From positions 288,501-352,500 of the forward strand of contig NZ_CP045384.1 of assembly GCF_009363615.1 (NCBI RefSeq): a stretch of DNA of 64,000 nt. The letters are read 5' to 3'. Made by a program: the position numbers and the translations under genes. Every line of letters starts with the position of its first letter. Within the stretch, counting starts at the first letter, position 1. Below the pieces are notes generated by a model. The model had not been told where the DNA came from, ran no database searches, and saw nothing but the letters and a program-made list of their open reading frames with translations. Below are positions 26,062-34,962 of the stretch, one piece after another. The stretch comes from Ruegeria sp. THAF33. Lineage in GTDB: Bacteria > Pseudomonadota > Alphaproteobacteria > Rhodobacterales > Rhodobacteraceae.

Positions 26062-27543
26062 TCATTCGCCAGACGGATCTGGTTGCTCCGCCTCTGAGAG
26101 CGGGTCTGTCTGCTGTGCCGGAGCGTCTACGCCGCCCTGCTGGTCCGGAGTTTGATTTGGTAAAACACCGTTTTCCCAGATACCGGTTTCTTCTTGCCCG
26201 TTGGCATAGCGCATGGTTCCGCTGCCCTGCCTTTTGTTGTCGACAAAGTTGCCCTCATAGACGTCGCCGTTCGAATAGGTCGCTATGCCTTCGCCGTTGA
26301 TTCTGCCTTCGGACCAGTCGCCGACATACTTGAACCCGGCAGGGGTCACGATTTCTCCTTTGCCGTGGCGCTTACCGTTCACGAAATCCCCGGTGTAGAC
26401 CGTGCCGTCAGAGTAGGTCGCCTTGCCTTTTCCCTGACGAACCCCGTTGACCCAGTCTCCGTCATAGATCGAACCGTCCGCGCGGGTCATCACACCCTTG
26501 CCGTGGCTTTGTGCGTTTTTGAACTGACCCTTGTAGATCATGCCGGTGGCATAGGTCGCCGTACCCTGGCCTTCGATGACGCCGGCGATCCACTCACCCT
26601 CGTAAGTGGAGCCGTCGGGATAGGTGATGCGGCCGTTTCCTTCCGCCAGATCGGCCACGAAATCGCCCACGTAAACCGAACCGTCGGGATAGGTCAGCTC
26701 ACCCAGGCCTTCTATCTGACCTTGGTTCCAGTCGCCGGTGTACACAAAACCATCGGTTCCGGTGAACGTGCCTGTGCCATGGCGGCGATCATCGACAAAG
26801 TCGCCCTCATAGACGTCCCCTGACGCGTGAGTTACTTTGCCTTTGCCCTGACGGCGCCCCTGCACAAGCTCGCCTTCATACACATCACCATTGGCATAGG
26901 TCAGGCGACCTGTCCCGGTGATCTGGTCCTGCGTCCATTCGCCTTCGTACACCATTCCGTCAGGCATCGTCTGGGTGCCCGTGCCATCGCGCAAGCCGGC
27001 GTTGACATCGCCTTCGTAAACGCTGCCATCGGCATAGGTGATTGTGGCCTTGCCTTGCCGCTGACCGTCCACCCAGTCGCCATCGTAGACGTATCCGTCG
27101 GGAAAGGTCAGTTTGCCCTTGCCGTGCCGTTGTGCGTTCCTGAACTCACCTTCATAGCGCGAGCCATTGGCAAATTCAGCGATGCCCGTGCCGTTGATGG
27201 ATCCGTTGGACCATTCTCCATCATAGCTGCTGCCATTGGCGTAAACGATCTTGCCGCGCCCTTCCGGCTGACCTTTGACGAACGCGCCTTCATAAACCGA
27301 TCCATCCGGGTACTTGGTGACGCCCTGGCCCTGAATTTCGCCTTCCACCCACTGGCCGGTGTATTCGAACCCGTTGGGCAGCCTATACGTACCCGTCCCG
27401 TGGCGCAGGCCATTCTCATAAGTGCCCTCGTAGACGCCACCCACTTCGTCATCCTTGACGATAATCGTGCCGTCCTGCGCAAAAGCGGTCGCAGCTGCCA
27501 GGCTCATGGCCACAGCCCCAATTGAGTTTCGGATCACGTTCAT
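26062..27543 (-). CDS. Exported MORN-repeat protein with 18 tandem repeats
   Basis: The 493-residue product starts with a signal peptide (MNVIRNSIGAVAMSLAAATAFAQ). Residues about 37-450 are 18 consecutive MORN repeats of 23 residues with the consensus VYEGDF-x-G-x-R-x-G-x-G-x-x-x-Y-x-D-G-S; part of a nineteenth follows. The tail is acidic, Pro- and Gln-rich. MORN arrays form extended beta-hairpin solenoids that can bind lipids or proteins, or serve as rulers. Export suggests a periplasmic or secreted role, but none is known to me. I chose the ATG at 27543 because the longer frame to 28041 runs antisense through nadE and lacks a signal peptide. Confidence 0.9.
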   Translation of the reverse strand: MNVIRNSIGAVAMSLAAATAFAQDGTIIVKDDEVGGVYEGTYENGLRHGTGTYRLPNGFEYTGQWVEGEIQGQGVTKYPDGSVYEGAFVKGQPEGRGKIVYANGSSYDGEWSNGSINGTGIAEFANGSRYEGEFRNAQRHGKGKLTFPDGYVYDGDWVDGQRQGKATITYADGSVYEGDVNAGLRDGTGTQTMPDGMVYEGEWTQDQITGTGRLTYANGDVYEGELVQGRRQGKGKVTHASGDVYEGDFVDDRRHGTGTFTGTDGFVYTGDWNQGQIEGLGELTYPDGSVYVGDFVADLAEGNGRITYPDGSTYEGEWIAGVIEGQGTATYATGMIYKGQFKNAQSHGKGVMTRADGSIYDGDWVNGVRQGKGKATYSDGTVYTGDFVNGKRHGKGEIVTPAGFKYVGDWSEGRINGEGIATYSNGDVYEGNFVDNKRQGSGTMRYANGQEETGIWENGVLPNQTPDQQGGVDAPAQQTDPLSEAEQPDPSGE

Positions 27544-27696
27544 TTTGGTCCTGCCTGCCGGATCATCGTTGGTTGCATCCCTGGGCGCAAAACTAGGATA
27601 CCGTCGAGGGCAGGGCAACGGGTTTTGCCGCATTGGCCTTTTACTCGCGCGATGATCTGCTAAATGGCAATAGGACTGACGAGGCAAGAGGGCAGC

Positions 27697-29355
27697 ATGG
27701 CCGACCGTTTCCGCATCACTCTGGCGCAACTGAACCCGACCGTAGGGGATATCGACGGCAATGCGGCCAAGGTCGTTGCCGCGTGGGAACAGGGCAAGGC
27801 GGCGGGGGCCGATCTGGTGGCGTTCCCCGAGATGTTCATCACCGGATACAACACGCAGGATCTGGTGCTGAAGCCTGTGTTTCATCGCGCGGCCATGGAT
27901 GCGGTCGAGTCTCTGGCCGCGAAATGCGCCGATGGGCCCGCGATTGCCCTGGGTGGTCCGTGGGTCGATGATGGCAAGTTGTACAATGCCTATCTGATCC
28001 TGAAGGGGGGGCGGATCACCAGCAAGGTTCTGAAGCACCACCTGCCGAATGAGACTGTTTTCGACGAAGTGCGCCTGTATGATGCGGGTCCTCTGGGCGG
28101 TCCGTATTCAGTTGGCAACTTCCGGATCGGCAGCCCCATCTGCGAGGATGGCTGGCACCCGGATGTGGCGGAAACCCTTGAGGAAACCGGGGCCGAGTTT
28201 CTGCTGATCCCCAATGGGTCGCCCTATTTCCGGAACAAATACGATGTACGTCTGAACCATATGGTCGCGCGCGTGGTCGAAACGGGCCTGCCGCTGATCT
28301 ACCTGAACATGGTCGGCGGGCAGGACGATCAGGTCTTTGACGGCGCCAGCTTCGGTCTCAACCCGGGCGGAGAGCTGGCCTTCCGGATGCCGGTATTCGA
28401 CGAAGTTGTTGCGCAGGTGGATCTTGAGCGCGGCGATGATGGCTGGCGCATTGTGCCGGCAGAAATCGTGCCCCAGCCGGATGTGTGGGAGCAGGATTAT
28501 CGCGCGATGGTGCAGTCCCTGCGGGACTATATGGGCAAGACCGGTTTCAAAAAGGCAGTTCTGGGACTGTCCGGAGGGATCGATTCCGCGTTGGTGGCGA
28601 CCATCGCGGTGGATGCCATCGGGGCCGACAATGTTCGCTGCGTGATGTTGCCGTCGGAATATACCAGCCAAGCGTCATTGGACGATGCCGAGGCCGTCGC
28701 CAAGGCGCTGGGTGTGCATTATGACCATGTGCCGATTTCGGAAAGCCGGGCTGCCGTTACCAACACGCTTGCTCCGCTATTTGCGGGGTTGGACGAAGGC
28801 TTGACCGAGGAGAACATTCAGTCGCGCCTGCGCGGGCTTTTGCTGATGGCGATTTCGAACAAGTTTGGTGAAATGCTTTTGACCACCGGCAACAAGTCCG
28901 AGGTCGCGGTGGGCTATGCCACGATCTATGGCGACATGAATGGCGGCTACAACCCGATCAAGGATCTGTACAAGACCCGCGTGTTCGAAACCTGCCGCTG
29001 GCGCAACGCCAACCATCGGGACTGGATGATGGGGCCTGACGGAGAGGTCATTCGCCCGTCCGTCATTGACAAACCCCCCAGCGCCGAACTGCGCGAAGAT
29101 CAGAAGGACAGTGACAGTCTGCCGGACTATCCCGTACTGGACGCGATACTTGACATTCTGGTCGATCAGGATGGCTCCATCGCGGATTGCGTCGCCGCCG
29201 GATTTGACGAGGCGGACGCGCGAAAGGTCGAGCACCTGATCTATATCAGCGAGTACAAACGGTTCCAGTCCGCTCCGGGCACGCGCTTGAGCAAGCGGGC
29301 ATTCTGGCTGGACCGGCGGTACCCGATCGTAAATCGCTGGCGTGATCGTCACTGA
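27697..29355 (+). CDS. nadE: Glutamine-dependent NAD+ synthetase
   Basis: NadE amidates nicotinic acid adenine dinucleotide to NAD+, using ammonia from glutamine. The 552-residue protein has an N-terminal nitrilase-type amidase domain with its Glu-Lys-Cys triad (AFPEMFITGYN; LKHHLPNETVFDE; GSPICEDGWHPDV) and a C-terminal synthetase domain with the PP-loop VLGLSGGIDSALVATIA. KSEVAVGYATIYGDMNGGYNPIKDLYKT and DKPPSAELR follow. I chose the ATG at 27697, after AAGAGGG, rather than the frame start at 27664. It is divergent from the MORN gene. A 7-bp hairpin at 29379-29398 lies just after its end. Confidence 0.96.
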   Translation: MADRFRITLAQLNPTVGDIDGNAAKVVAAWEQGKAAGADLVAFPEMFITGYNTQDLVLKPVFHRAAMDAVESLAAKCADGPAIALGGPWVDDGKLYNAYLILKGGRITSKVLKHHLPNETVFDEVRLYDAGPLGGPYSVGNFRIGSPICEDGWHPDVAETLEETGAEFLLIPNGSPYFRNKYDVRLNHMVARVVETGLPLIYLNMVGGQDDQVFDGASFGLNPGGELAFRMPVFDEVVAQVDLERGDDGWRIVPAEIVPQPDVWEQDYRAMVQSLRDYMGKTGFKKAVLGLSGGIDSALVATIAVDAIGADNVRCVMLPSEYTSQASLDDAEAVAKALGVHYDHVPISESRAAVTNTLAPLFAGLDEGLTEENIQSRLRGLLLMAISNKFGEMLLTTGNKSEVAVGYATIYGDMNGGYNPIKDLYKTRVFETCRWRNANHRDWMMGPDGEVIRPSVIDKPPSAELREDQKDSDSLPDYPVLDAILDILVDQDGSIADCVAAGFDEADARKVEHLIYISEYKRFQSAPGTRLSKRAFWLDRRYPIVNRWRDRH

Positions 29356-29614
29356 AATCGAAGCCAAGCCCGTCAGATCGGAAACAGTGAAGTTTCCGTG
29401 TTGTGCATTGTTCCTTGATCGAGGGGCAAAGCCCGCGCAACCGTGCGAAAAGGCCATCCCTGGCTTGCTTGGGTGACATTTTTCTGACACATTTTTGCTT
29501 GGAAGTTGCCCAATGTGGGGCGGATGCGACGCATTGCCGTTGATGGCGAAGGCTGAATGTGGCGAACGCAGCGTATCCGGGGTTGGATGTCTGAGTGAAT
29601 GGTTTGGTGTTAAA

Positions 29615-29890
29615 ATGTACGAGGATTATGAAAGATCGCTTCATGCGCCTTTGAAATGGCGCACAATGGAATCTCCGCCGCAAGAATTGGATGAAAAAAA
29701 GCTGGATGCAGCAATTGCCGATTTGTTGAATGAACAGCGGCAGTCGGAAGATCAGAAAGCGGCCATGTTGCGGCCAGAGTTTCCGCAATTGCTTCCTCAG
29801 GAAGACGTATCCGCGCAAGCGGCGCTGAAGGAAAACCGGTTGTCCGCGATCTTGCGCCAGAAATGGGCGGAACTGTCCGGCGCAGCGTAA
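29615..29890 (+). CDS. Small acidic protein of unknown function
   Basis: I do not recognise this 91-residue product. It begins MYEDYERSLHAPLKWRTM, is charged and probably helical in the middle (DEKKLDAAIADLLNEQRQSEDQKAAML), and ends LKENRLSAILRQKWAELSGAA. It has no membrane segment, signal peptide or Cys pair. An in-frame extension back to 29495 adds residues of poor quality, so I chose the ATG at 29615, though its ribosome-binding site is weak. It sits between nadE and a DAO-type oxidoreductase without overlap. Codon use looks like that of the neighbours, so it is probably a real gene. Confidence 0.55.
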   Translation: MYEDYERSLHAPLKWRTMESPPQELDEKKLDAAIADLLNEQRQSEDQKAAMLRPEFPQLLPQEDVSAQAALKENRLSAILRQKWAELSGAA

Positions 29891-30026
29891 CCTTCGGCCC
29901 GCGCTTTTAACCTCAGGCGTCTGGGTCACAGATGCCGAAAATCTTATGTTGCGGTGGCAGTTTGTATTGCCCATGCTTTGTCTTTTGGTCTCCATAGCGG
30001 TCCAAGCGACAGAGTAAGGCCTATTG

Positions 30027-31358
30027 ATGACCGCGCCCAAACCGACTCCTGTAGAACCTGATCTTGCCCTGCCCAAAACCGTTGATGTCGTGGTCATCGG
30101 CGGCGGAATCATCGGCGTTTCAACCGCGTTGGAACTGGCCGAGCGGGGCGCTTCGGTTCTTTTGTGCGAGAAAGGGCAGATTGCGGCCGAACAAAGTTCT
30201 CGCAATTGGGGTTGGGTCCGTCTTGGGATGCGCGACCCAAGAGAGATACCCCTGATGCAGGAATCGTTGCGCATCTGGCAGACGCTCGATGACCGGCTGG
30301 ACCGCAAGACAGGTTACACCCGATCCGGTATCCTTTTTGGCGCATCCGGCAGGCGGGATGCCGGCAACATGGAACGGTGGCTGCACCATGTGGACGGATT
30401 GCAGACCGGCGCGCGGATGGTTTCGGGCGGTGAGTTGGCAGACCTTTTGCACGGCAACCAATCGGGCTTTGAATCCGGTTTGTACATGCCGCAGGACGGT
30501 CGTGCCGAACCTCAATGGACAGCCCCCGCTATCGCCGAAGCCGCGCGGGCTCGGGGCGCAGTGATCATGACGAATTGCGCCGTGCGCAGTGTGGACGTTC
30601 AGGCTGGACGTATCGCCGGTGTTTTCACCGAGCGCGGCAAAGTTGCCAGCGGCCGCGTCGTTCTGGCCGGGGGCGCGTGGTCGCGCCTGTTTGCAGGCAA
30701 TGCGGGGATCGAACTGCCGCAGCTGAAGGTTCTGAATACGGTCCTGCGCACATCCCCAGTCGCAGAGGGGCCCGAGACGTCGTTGTGGTCGGATGACTTT
30801 GCGATCCGAAAACGGGCCGATGGCGGTTACACAATTGCCTCCGGCCATGAGAATACCGTGGACATCGTGCCGGACAGCTTTCGATTGGCGATGCAGTTTC
30901 TGCCGGCTTTTGTACAGGAGTGGAAATCTCTGCGCTTTCGCCTGTCCAAACGCTGGACGATCGAAGCAAAACAGGATCGGAGATGGCTGCCAACCGATGT
31001 GACGCCGTTCGAAAAGTGCCGGATCCTGGACCCTGAGCCGTCTCAAAAAACACTGCGACGCGCCTGGGCCAGTGCATGCAAGGGATACCCAGCTGTGCAA
31101 ACAGGCGAGATCGTACAAAGCTGGGCAGGTATGATCGATGTGACGCCGGATGCCATTCCCGTCATCTCGGGCGTGGATGATCTGCCGGGAATGTACATTG
31201 CCACGGGGTTTTCAGGCCATGGCTTTGGAATCGGCCCCGGGGCGGGGCGGCTGATGGCTGATCTGGTTGCCGAAACAACGCCTTGCGTGGACCCGGCCGC
31301 CTTTCGCTTGTCGCGGTTCAGTGACGGTTCAAAAGTGCGGCCGGATCCGGGGTACTGA
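30027..31358 (+). CDS. FAD-dependent oxidoreductase, DadA/DAO family
   Basis: The 443-residue protein has an N-terminal FAD-binding Rossmann motif, VDVVVIGGGIIGVSTALELAERGASVLLCEKG, then SSRNWGWVRLGMRDPREIPLM, typical of DAO-family amine or amino-acid oxidases and dehydrogenases. The C-terminal FAD-binding end reads GMYIATGFSGHGFGIGPGAGRLMADLV. The substrate is probably an amine or N-methyl or D-amino acid but cannot be read from sequence. I chose the ATG at 30027, just after an overlapping in-frame TTG at 30024. It is convergent with the next gene, with 4 bp between them. Confidence 0.88.
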   Translation: MTAPKPTPVEPDLALPKTVDVVVIGGGIIGVSTALELAERGASVLLCEKGQIAAEQSSRNWGWVRLGMRDPREIPLMQESLRIWQTLDDRLDRKTGYTRSGILFGASGRRDAGNMERWLHHVDGLQTGARMVSGGELADLLHGNQSGFESGLYMPQDGRAEPQWTAPAIAEAARARGAVIMTNCAVRSVDVQAGRIAGVFTERGKVASGRVVLAGGAWSRLFAGNAGIELPQLKVLNTVLRTSPVAEGPETSLWSDDFAIRKRADGGYTIASGHENTVDIVPDSFRLAMQFLPAFVQEWKSLRFRLSKRWTIEAKQDRRWLPTDVTPFEKCRILDPEPSQKTLRRAWASACKGYPAVQTGEIVQSWAGMIDVTPDAIPVISGVDDLPGMYIATGFSGHGFGIGPGAGRLMADLVAETTPCVDPAAFRLSRFSDGSKVRPDPGY

Positions 31359-31362
31359 ACGC

Positions 31363-32295
31363 TTAGCCCATCATCTGGTAGCTGACCGGGACAAAGCGAA
31401 AGCCTTCTCCACGGGTCTCAACATACCCGGCGCCGGGGAAGGGCATGTGATAGCCGACCATCGGCACTTTGTCGGCAGCCAGCATGCCAAGAACATCGCG
31501 GCGTGCGGCAGTGGCTGCGGCCTTGTCCATGTCAAACCGGACTTCCCATTCGGGATGGGCGAAAGACCAGACATAGTGGTTGGCCAGATCCGCCGTCAGC
31601 ACCAGACGTTGCCCGTTGCTTTCCAGATGGTAGACCGTGTGGCCCGGTGTGTGGCCATAAGCGGCCACTGCGGTAATGCCCGAGGCAACCTCGCCCCCGT
31701 CTTCGACAAAGGTCATTTTCTCGGCCAGCGGTGTAACTTTTTCAGCGACCAGATCGCCCACGCGATTGCCTGCGTCCTGCGCAGCCCAGAAATCATATTC
31801 CGGAGAAGCCGTCACGTAGCGCGCATTCGCAAAGGTCGGCGCGCCTTCGGTGGTCATGCCACCGATATGGTCAGGGTGCATATGCGTTATCACGACCACA
31901 TCGATCTGATCCGGGGTCACGCCCGCATCTGCCAGCGCGGCCTGTATGCCACCTTGCCCCAGACCGGTATCAAACAGAACCAGCTCTGATCCCGTGTTGA
32001 CCAGTGAGGGGGTAAAGAAAAACTGTGCGACGTCTGCCGGAATGAAGTTTTCAGCCGAAACCTTGGCAAATTCTTCGTCCGTCGCTCCGCCCCCAAAAAT
32101 CTCTTTGGCTCCGTCGCGTGGAAAGCTGCCATCCAGCAGGGTCGTGACCGTGAAATCGCCAATATGAAATGACCTTGCGATGGTCGAGTTTGCTTTGGTT
32201 TCCGGGCTGGCGGCCAGAACCGGTGCGGCCGCAGCTGCAAACGGCAAGGCGGCGGCACTTCCCAAAGCGGCGCGGCGTGAAAGTTTTATTGTCAT
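31363..32295 (-). CDS. Tat-exported metallo-beta-lactamase-fold hydrolase
   Basis: The 310-residue protein begins with a twin-arginine-type signal (KLSRRAALGSAAALPFAAAAAPVLA), so it is likely exported folded to the periplasm. The metal site is the HxHxDH motif (VVITHMHPDHIGGM), with a second His in AYGHTPGHTVY, an Asp in LTADLAN and a late His in GYHMPFPG. Quorum-quenching lactonases and other MBL-fold enzymes share these motifs, so no substrate is assigned. I chose the ATG at 32295 because AGGGAG lies upstream and the signal then starts properly; an in-frame start at 32367 gives a non-signal-like N-terminus. Confidence 0.86.
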   Translation of the reverse strand: MTIKLSRRAALGSAAALPFAAAAAPVLAASPETKANSTIARSFHIGDFTVTTLLDGSFPRDGAKEIFGGGATDEEFAKVSAENFIPADVAQFFFTPSLVNTGSELVLFDTGLGQGGIQAALADAGVTPDQIDVVVITHMHPDHIGGMTTEGAPTFANARYVTASPEYDFWAAQDAGNRVGDLVAEKVTPLAEKMTFVEDGGEVASGITAVAAYGHTPGHTVYHLESNGQRLVLTADLANHYVWSFAHPEWEVRFDMDKAAATAARRDVLGMLAADKVPMVGYHMPFPGAGYVETRGEGFRFVPVSYQMMG

Positions 32296-32411
32296 CTTCG
32301 TTCTCCCTGTCAGGACATCATTGTTGCAGTTAGGGCGTCGAGAGTCTCTTGCCAGTTTATACGCCATTCAGATGGGGTGCATGGATGAATAATACGTGTT
32401 AATTTTTGTTC

Positions 32412-32846
32412 ATGGCGCGATCAGACAACAAGACAGTTCCGACAGATCAAAGCGTCGAGAATTTCCTGAGAACGGTTCAACCGGCGCGCCGTGCTGAAGA
32501 CGCGCACCAGCTTGACAAATTGTTTCGCGCCACCACCGGGTTTAGCCCGGTCATGTGGGGCCCGTCGATCGTCGGGTATGGCCGCTACCACTATCGCTAC
32601 AAATCGGGTCGTGAAGGGGACTTTCTGGCAACCGGTTTTTCGCCGCGCAAATCAGCTTTGGTGATTTACATCATGCCGGGTTACGCAGATTTTGCGGAAC
32701 TCATGGCCAGATTGGGAAAGCACAAGCTGGGCAAGTCCTGTCTTTACGTCAACAAACTGGCGGAAATCGACACGGGCGTTTTGCGCGAACTCATTCGCGC
32801 CGGACTGGACGACCTCGACAGGGTGTGGCCGGTGAAACCGTTCTGA
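32412..32846 (+). CDS. DUF1801 domain protein
   Basis: The 144-residue product matches the DUF1801 (YdhG/YdeI-like) pattern: an N-terminal helical part (DQSVENFLRTVQPARRAEDAHQL), a WGPSIVGYGRYHYRY core, FLATGFSPRKSALVIYIMPG and CLYVNKLAEID near the end. The fold is known for the family but the biochemical role is not. The ATG at 32412 follows an in-frame TTG at 32406 and either could be used. It is divergent from the MBL gene and 75 bp upstream of gltX. Confidence 0.82.
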   Translation: MARSDNKTVPTDQSVENFLRTVQPARRAEDAHQLDKLFRATTGFSPVMWGPSIVGYGRYHYRYKSGREGDFLATGFSPRKSALVIYIMPGYADFAELMARLGKHKLGKSCLYVNKLAEIDTGVLRELIRAGLDDLDRVWPVKPF

Positions 32847-32921
32847 ATCACCTGATGGATCAAGCGGCGGCTGGACAAAAACGCCCCCATGTGACAAGAG
32901 CCGCGCCAACAGGAGACACCC

Positions 32922-34247
32922 ATGACAACCACCCGTTTCGCCCCGTCGCCCACCGGTTACATCCATGTGGGCAACCTGCGCACCGCCCTGATGAACTATC
33001 TGATTGCCCGCAAGGCAGGCGGTACGTTCATCCTGCGCATCGATGATACCGACCCCGAGCGGTCGAAAGAAGAATATGTCGATGCCATCAAGCAGGACCT
33101 GGAATGGCTGGGTTTGCATTGGGACCGGGTCGAGCGTCAGTCGGACCGTCTGGACCGCTATGCCGAAGCGGCCGACAAGCTGCGCGCGATGGGTCGTTTG
33201 TACGAAGCGTTCGAAACGCCGACCGAGCTGGATCTGAAACGCAAGAAGCAACTGAACATGGGCAAGCCGCCGGTCTATGACCGCGCTGCGCTGAACCTGT
33301 CGGAGGCCGAGAAAGAGAAGCTGCGCGCTGAACGTGGCAACGGCGTCTGGCGCTTCAAGCTGGATCATGAACGTATCGAATGGAATGACGGCATTCTTGG
33401 CGACATCTCGATTGATGCGGCTTCGGTTTCCGATCCGGTTCTGATCCGTGGCGATGGTCAGGTTCTCTATACGATTGCGTCGGTTGTGGATGATACTGAA
33501 ATGGGCGTGACGGATGTCGTACGGGGTTCGGACCATGTGACCAACACGGCAACGCAGATCCAGATCATCGAGGCGCTGGGCGGGCGTTGTCCGCGTTTTG
33601 CCCACCATTCTCTGCTGACTGGTCCGCAGGGCGAGGCATTGTCGAAACGGCTGGGCACGCTGGCCTTGCGCGATCTTCGCGAACAAGGGGTGCAACCGAT
33701 GGCGTTGCTGAGCCTGATGGCGCGTCTGGGCTCGTCTGATCCGGTTGAGCTGCGCTCGGAAATGGCCGAGCTGATCGAAGGGTTCGATGTACGCCGGTTT
33801 GGCGCCGCGCCGACCAAGTTCGATGTACAGGACCTGTTTCCGCTGACCGCCAGGCATTTGCAATCGCTGCCGCTGTCAGATGTGGCCAGTGCCGTTGCGG
33901 ATGCCGGTGTTCCAGATGAATTGGCAGAACCTTTCTGGGCCATGGCCCGTGAAAACATCACCACCCTGGCCGATCTCAAGGGCTGGTGGGAACTGTGCCG
34001 TGACGGGGCCGATCCCCTGATCGCCGATGAAGATCGGGAATTTATTGCCCAGGCGATGGCCTTGCTGCCCGAAGGTTCGTTCGATGGTGACACGTGGGGC
34101 ACCTGGACCAAAGCCGTGAAAGAGGCAACCGGTCGCAAGGGCAAAGGCCTGTTCATGCCTCTGCGCAAAGCGTTGACCGGCATGGAGCGCGGCCCGGAAA
34201 TGGCTGCGTTGATGCCGTTGCTACAGGTGATCCGCGCGCGCGGCTAA
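32922..34247 (+). CDS. gltX: Glutamyl-tRNA synthetase
   Basis: This class I aminoacyl-tRNA synthetase charges tRNA-Glu, and in many alphaproteobacteria also tRNA-Gln before amidation. The 441-residue protein carries the HIGH-type motif in SPTGYIHVGNLRTALMNYLIA, the IDDTDPERSKEEY region, and the KMSKS equivalent ALSKRLG. A helical anticodon-binding domain forms the C-terminus. AGGAGA lies upstream of the ATG. Alphaproteobacteria often carry two gltX genes; whether this is the tRNA-Glu- or tRNA-Gln-preferring one cannot be read here. A strong terminator follows 22 bp after the stop. Confidence 0.96.
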   Translation: MTTTRFAPSPTGYIHVGNLRTALMNYLIARKAGGTFILRIDDTDPERSKEEYVDAIKQDLEWLGLHWDRVERQSDRLDRYAEAADKLRAMGRLYEAFETPTELDLKRKKQLNMGKPPVYDRAALNLSEAEKEKLRAERGNGVWRFKLDHERIEWNDGILGDISIDAASVSDPVLIRGDGQVLYTIASVVDDTEMGVTDVVRGSDHVTNTATQIQIIEALGGRCPRFAHHSLLTGPQGEALSKRLGTLALRDLREQGVQPMALLSLMARLGSSDPVELRSEMAELIEGFDVRRFGAAPTKFDVQDLFPLTARHLQSLPLSDVASAVADAGVPDELAEPFWAMARENITTLADLKGWWELCRDGADPLIADEDREFIAQAMALLPEGSFDGDTWGTWTKAVKEATGRKGKGLFMPLRKALTGMERGPEMAALMPLLQVIRARG

Positions 34248-34268
34248 CGTGGTGGCACACCAATTTTC

Positions 34269-34298
34269 TGGGCCACGTCATCGGCGTGGCCCATTTTT
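34269..34298 (+). terminator. Intrinsic terminator after gltX
   Basis: A perfect 9-bp stem (TGGGCCACG at 34269-34277 with CGTGGCCCA at 34285-34293) has a 7-nt loop and is followed by TTTTT. The end of the convergent gene at 34300 lies right beside it. Confidence 0.88.
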
Positions 34299-34299
34299 G

Positions 34300-34869
34300 T
34301 TACGCCGGCTGTACGAACCGCACCGATAAACTTGTCAGGCGGTCATCGACAAAATCACGTTCGACAGGTTTGAGTTGCTGATGGCGTGGATAACGCGGTT
34401 CGGCGCGATCATTCAGGATCGGGGCGGCCCAGCCTGTTGTCGTCTCAAAGAAACGATCCGCGCCGTCCTCGCCGAACGCCCCCAAGTAACCCTGCACGAC
34501 AACGTCGATATAGCTGAGCAGCAACGGGTGGTGATTGCTGGGCTGGCTGTGCCGATCCTGCGGGACGGCGTAGACAGCTATTTCGACGTCGTGCGTCAGG
34601 GGATGTGAAACCGACTGCGTTGCAGGAATTCGGTCATACGCCCATTCCCGTTCATCCAGCGCGGCCCAGTCATTATTGGGAACATGCGCAATCATGCCTT
34701 CGATCTCTGACTTCGGGTCGGGCACAGCAGTCAGAAACGCCACGGGTCGCAGATCGGTATGCCGCCAGGCCCGCCGCCAACCCTTCAGTCGCGCGGGGCG
34801 CGGATCGGGGAAATCATGCGTCGCGAGGTTCACGAGGCTGCCATAGCCAAAGAAATAGGGGTCGGCCAT
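34300..34869 (-). CDS. Gamma-glutamylcyclotransferase-like protein
   Basis: The 189-residue protein opens with FFGYGSLVN, the glycine-rich binding motif of the gamma-glutamylcyclotransferase (GGCT/AIG2-like) superfamily, followed by RPARLKGWRRAW. The catalytic Glu is probably in the ALDEREWAYDRIPA segment. Members release 5-oxoproline from gamma-glutamyl peptides or glutathione-type substrates, but many bacterial ones are uncharacterised. It converges on the gltX terminator and is divergent from the Rrf2 regulator. Confidence 0.8.
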   Translation of the reverse strand: MADPYFFGYGSLVNLATHDFPDPRPARLKGWRRAWRHTDLRPVAFLTAVPDPKSEIEGMIAHVPNNDWAALDEREWAYDRIPATQSVSHPLTHDVEIAVYAVPQDRHSQPSNHHPLLLSYIDVVVQGYLGAFGEDGADRFFETTTGWAAPILNDRAEPRYPRHQQLKPVERDFVDDRLTSLSVRFVQPA

Positions 34870-34892
34870 CCAAGAAGTGTCCTTTGGGTCGA

Positions 34893-34906
34893 TTGATGTA
34901 TGTCAA
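34893..34906 (+). promoter_or_regulatory. FNR/DNR-type box upstream of the Rrf2 regulator
   Basis: TTGATGTATGTCAA matches the FNR/CRP-family consensus TTGAT-N4-ATCAA at 9 of 10 defined positions and also fits the TTG-N8-CAA core of NnrR/DNR sites. It is centred 63 bp upstream of the ATG at 34963. If it acts at -41.5, transcription would start near 34941. It also lies 24 bp from the start of the divergent GGCT gene. Confidence 0.55.
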
Positions 34907-34924
34907 ACCGCTTTTTTCCCGGAC

Positions 34925-34941
34925 ATGCAATAAGGTTGCAT
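34925..34941 (+). promoter_or_regulatory. Inverted-repeat operator candidate of the Rrf2 regulator
   Basis: ATGCAA-TAAGG-TTGCAT is a perfect 6-bp inverted repeat with a 5-nt spacer, 21 bp before the ATG. The right arm continues as TTGCATCTT, which matches a half-site of the E. coli NsrR consensus. Its position over the predicted -10 region of the FNR-box promoter suits autorepression. Confidence 0.5.
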
Positions 34942-34962
34942 CTTGAATTTAGGGAGGCCCTC

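Noticed and set aside
26194..27525. Tandem 69-bp repeats that resemble a CRISPR array or satellite, with open frames on the plus strand
   Set aside because: The repeats are degenerate and follow the 23-codon MORN period; there are no unique spacers, and the plus frames are shadows of the repeat protein.
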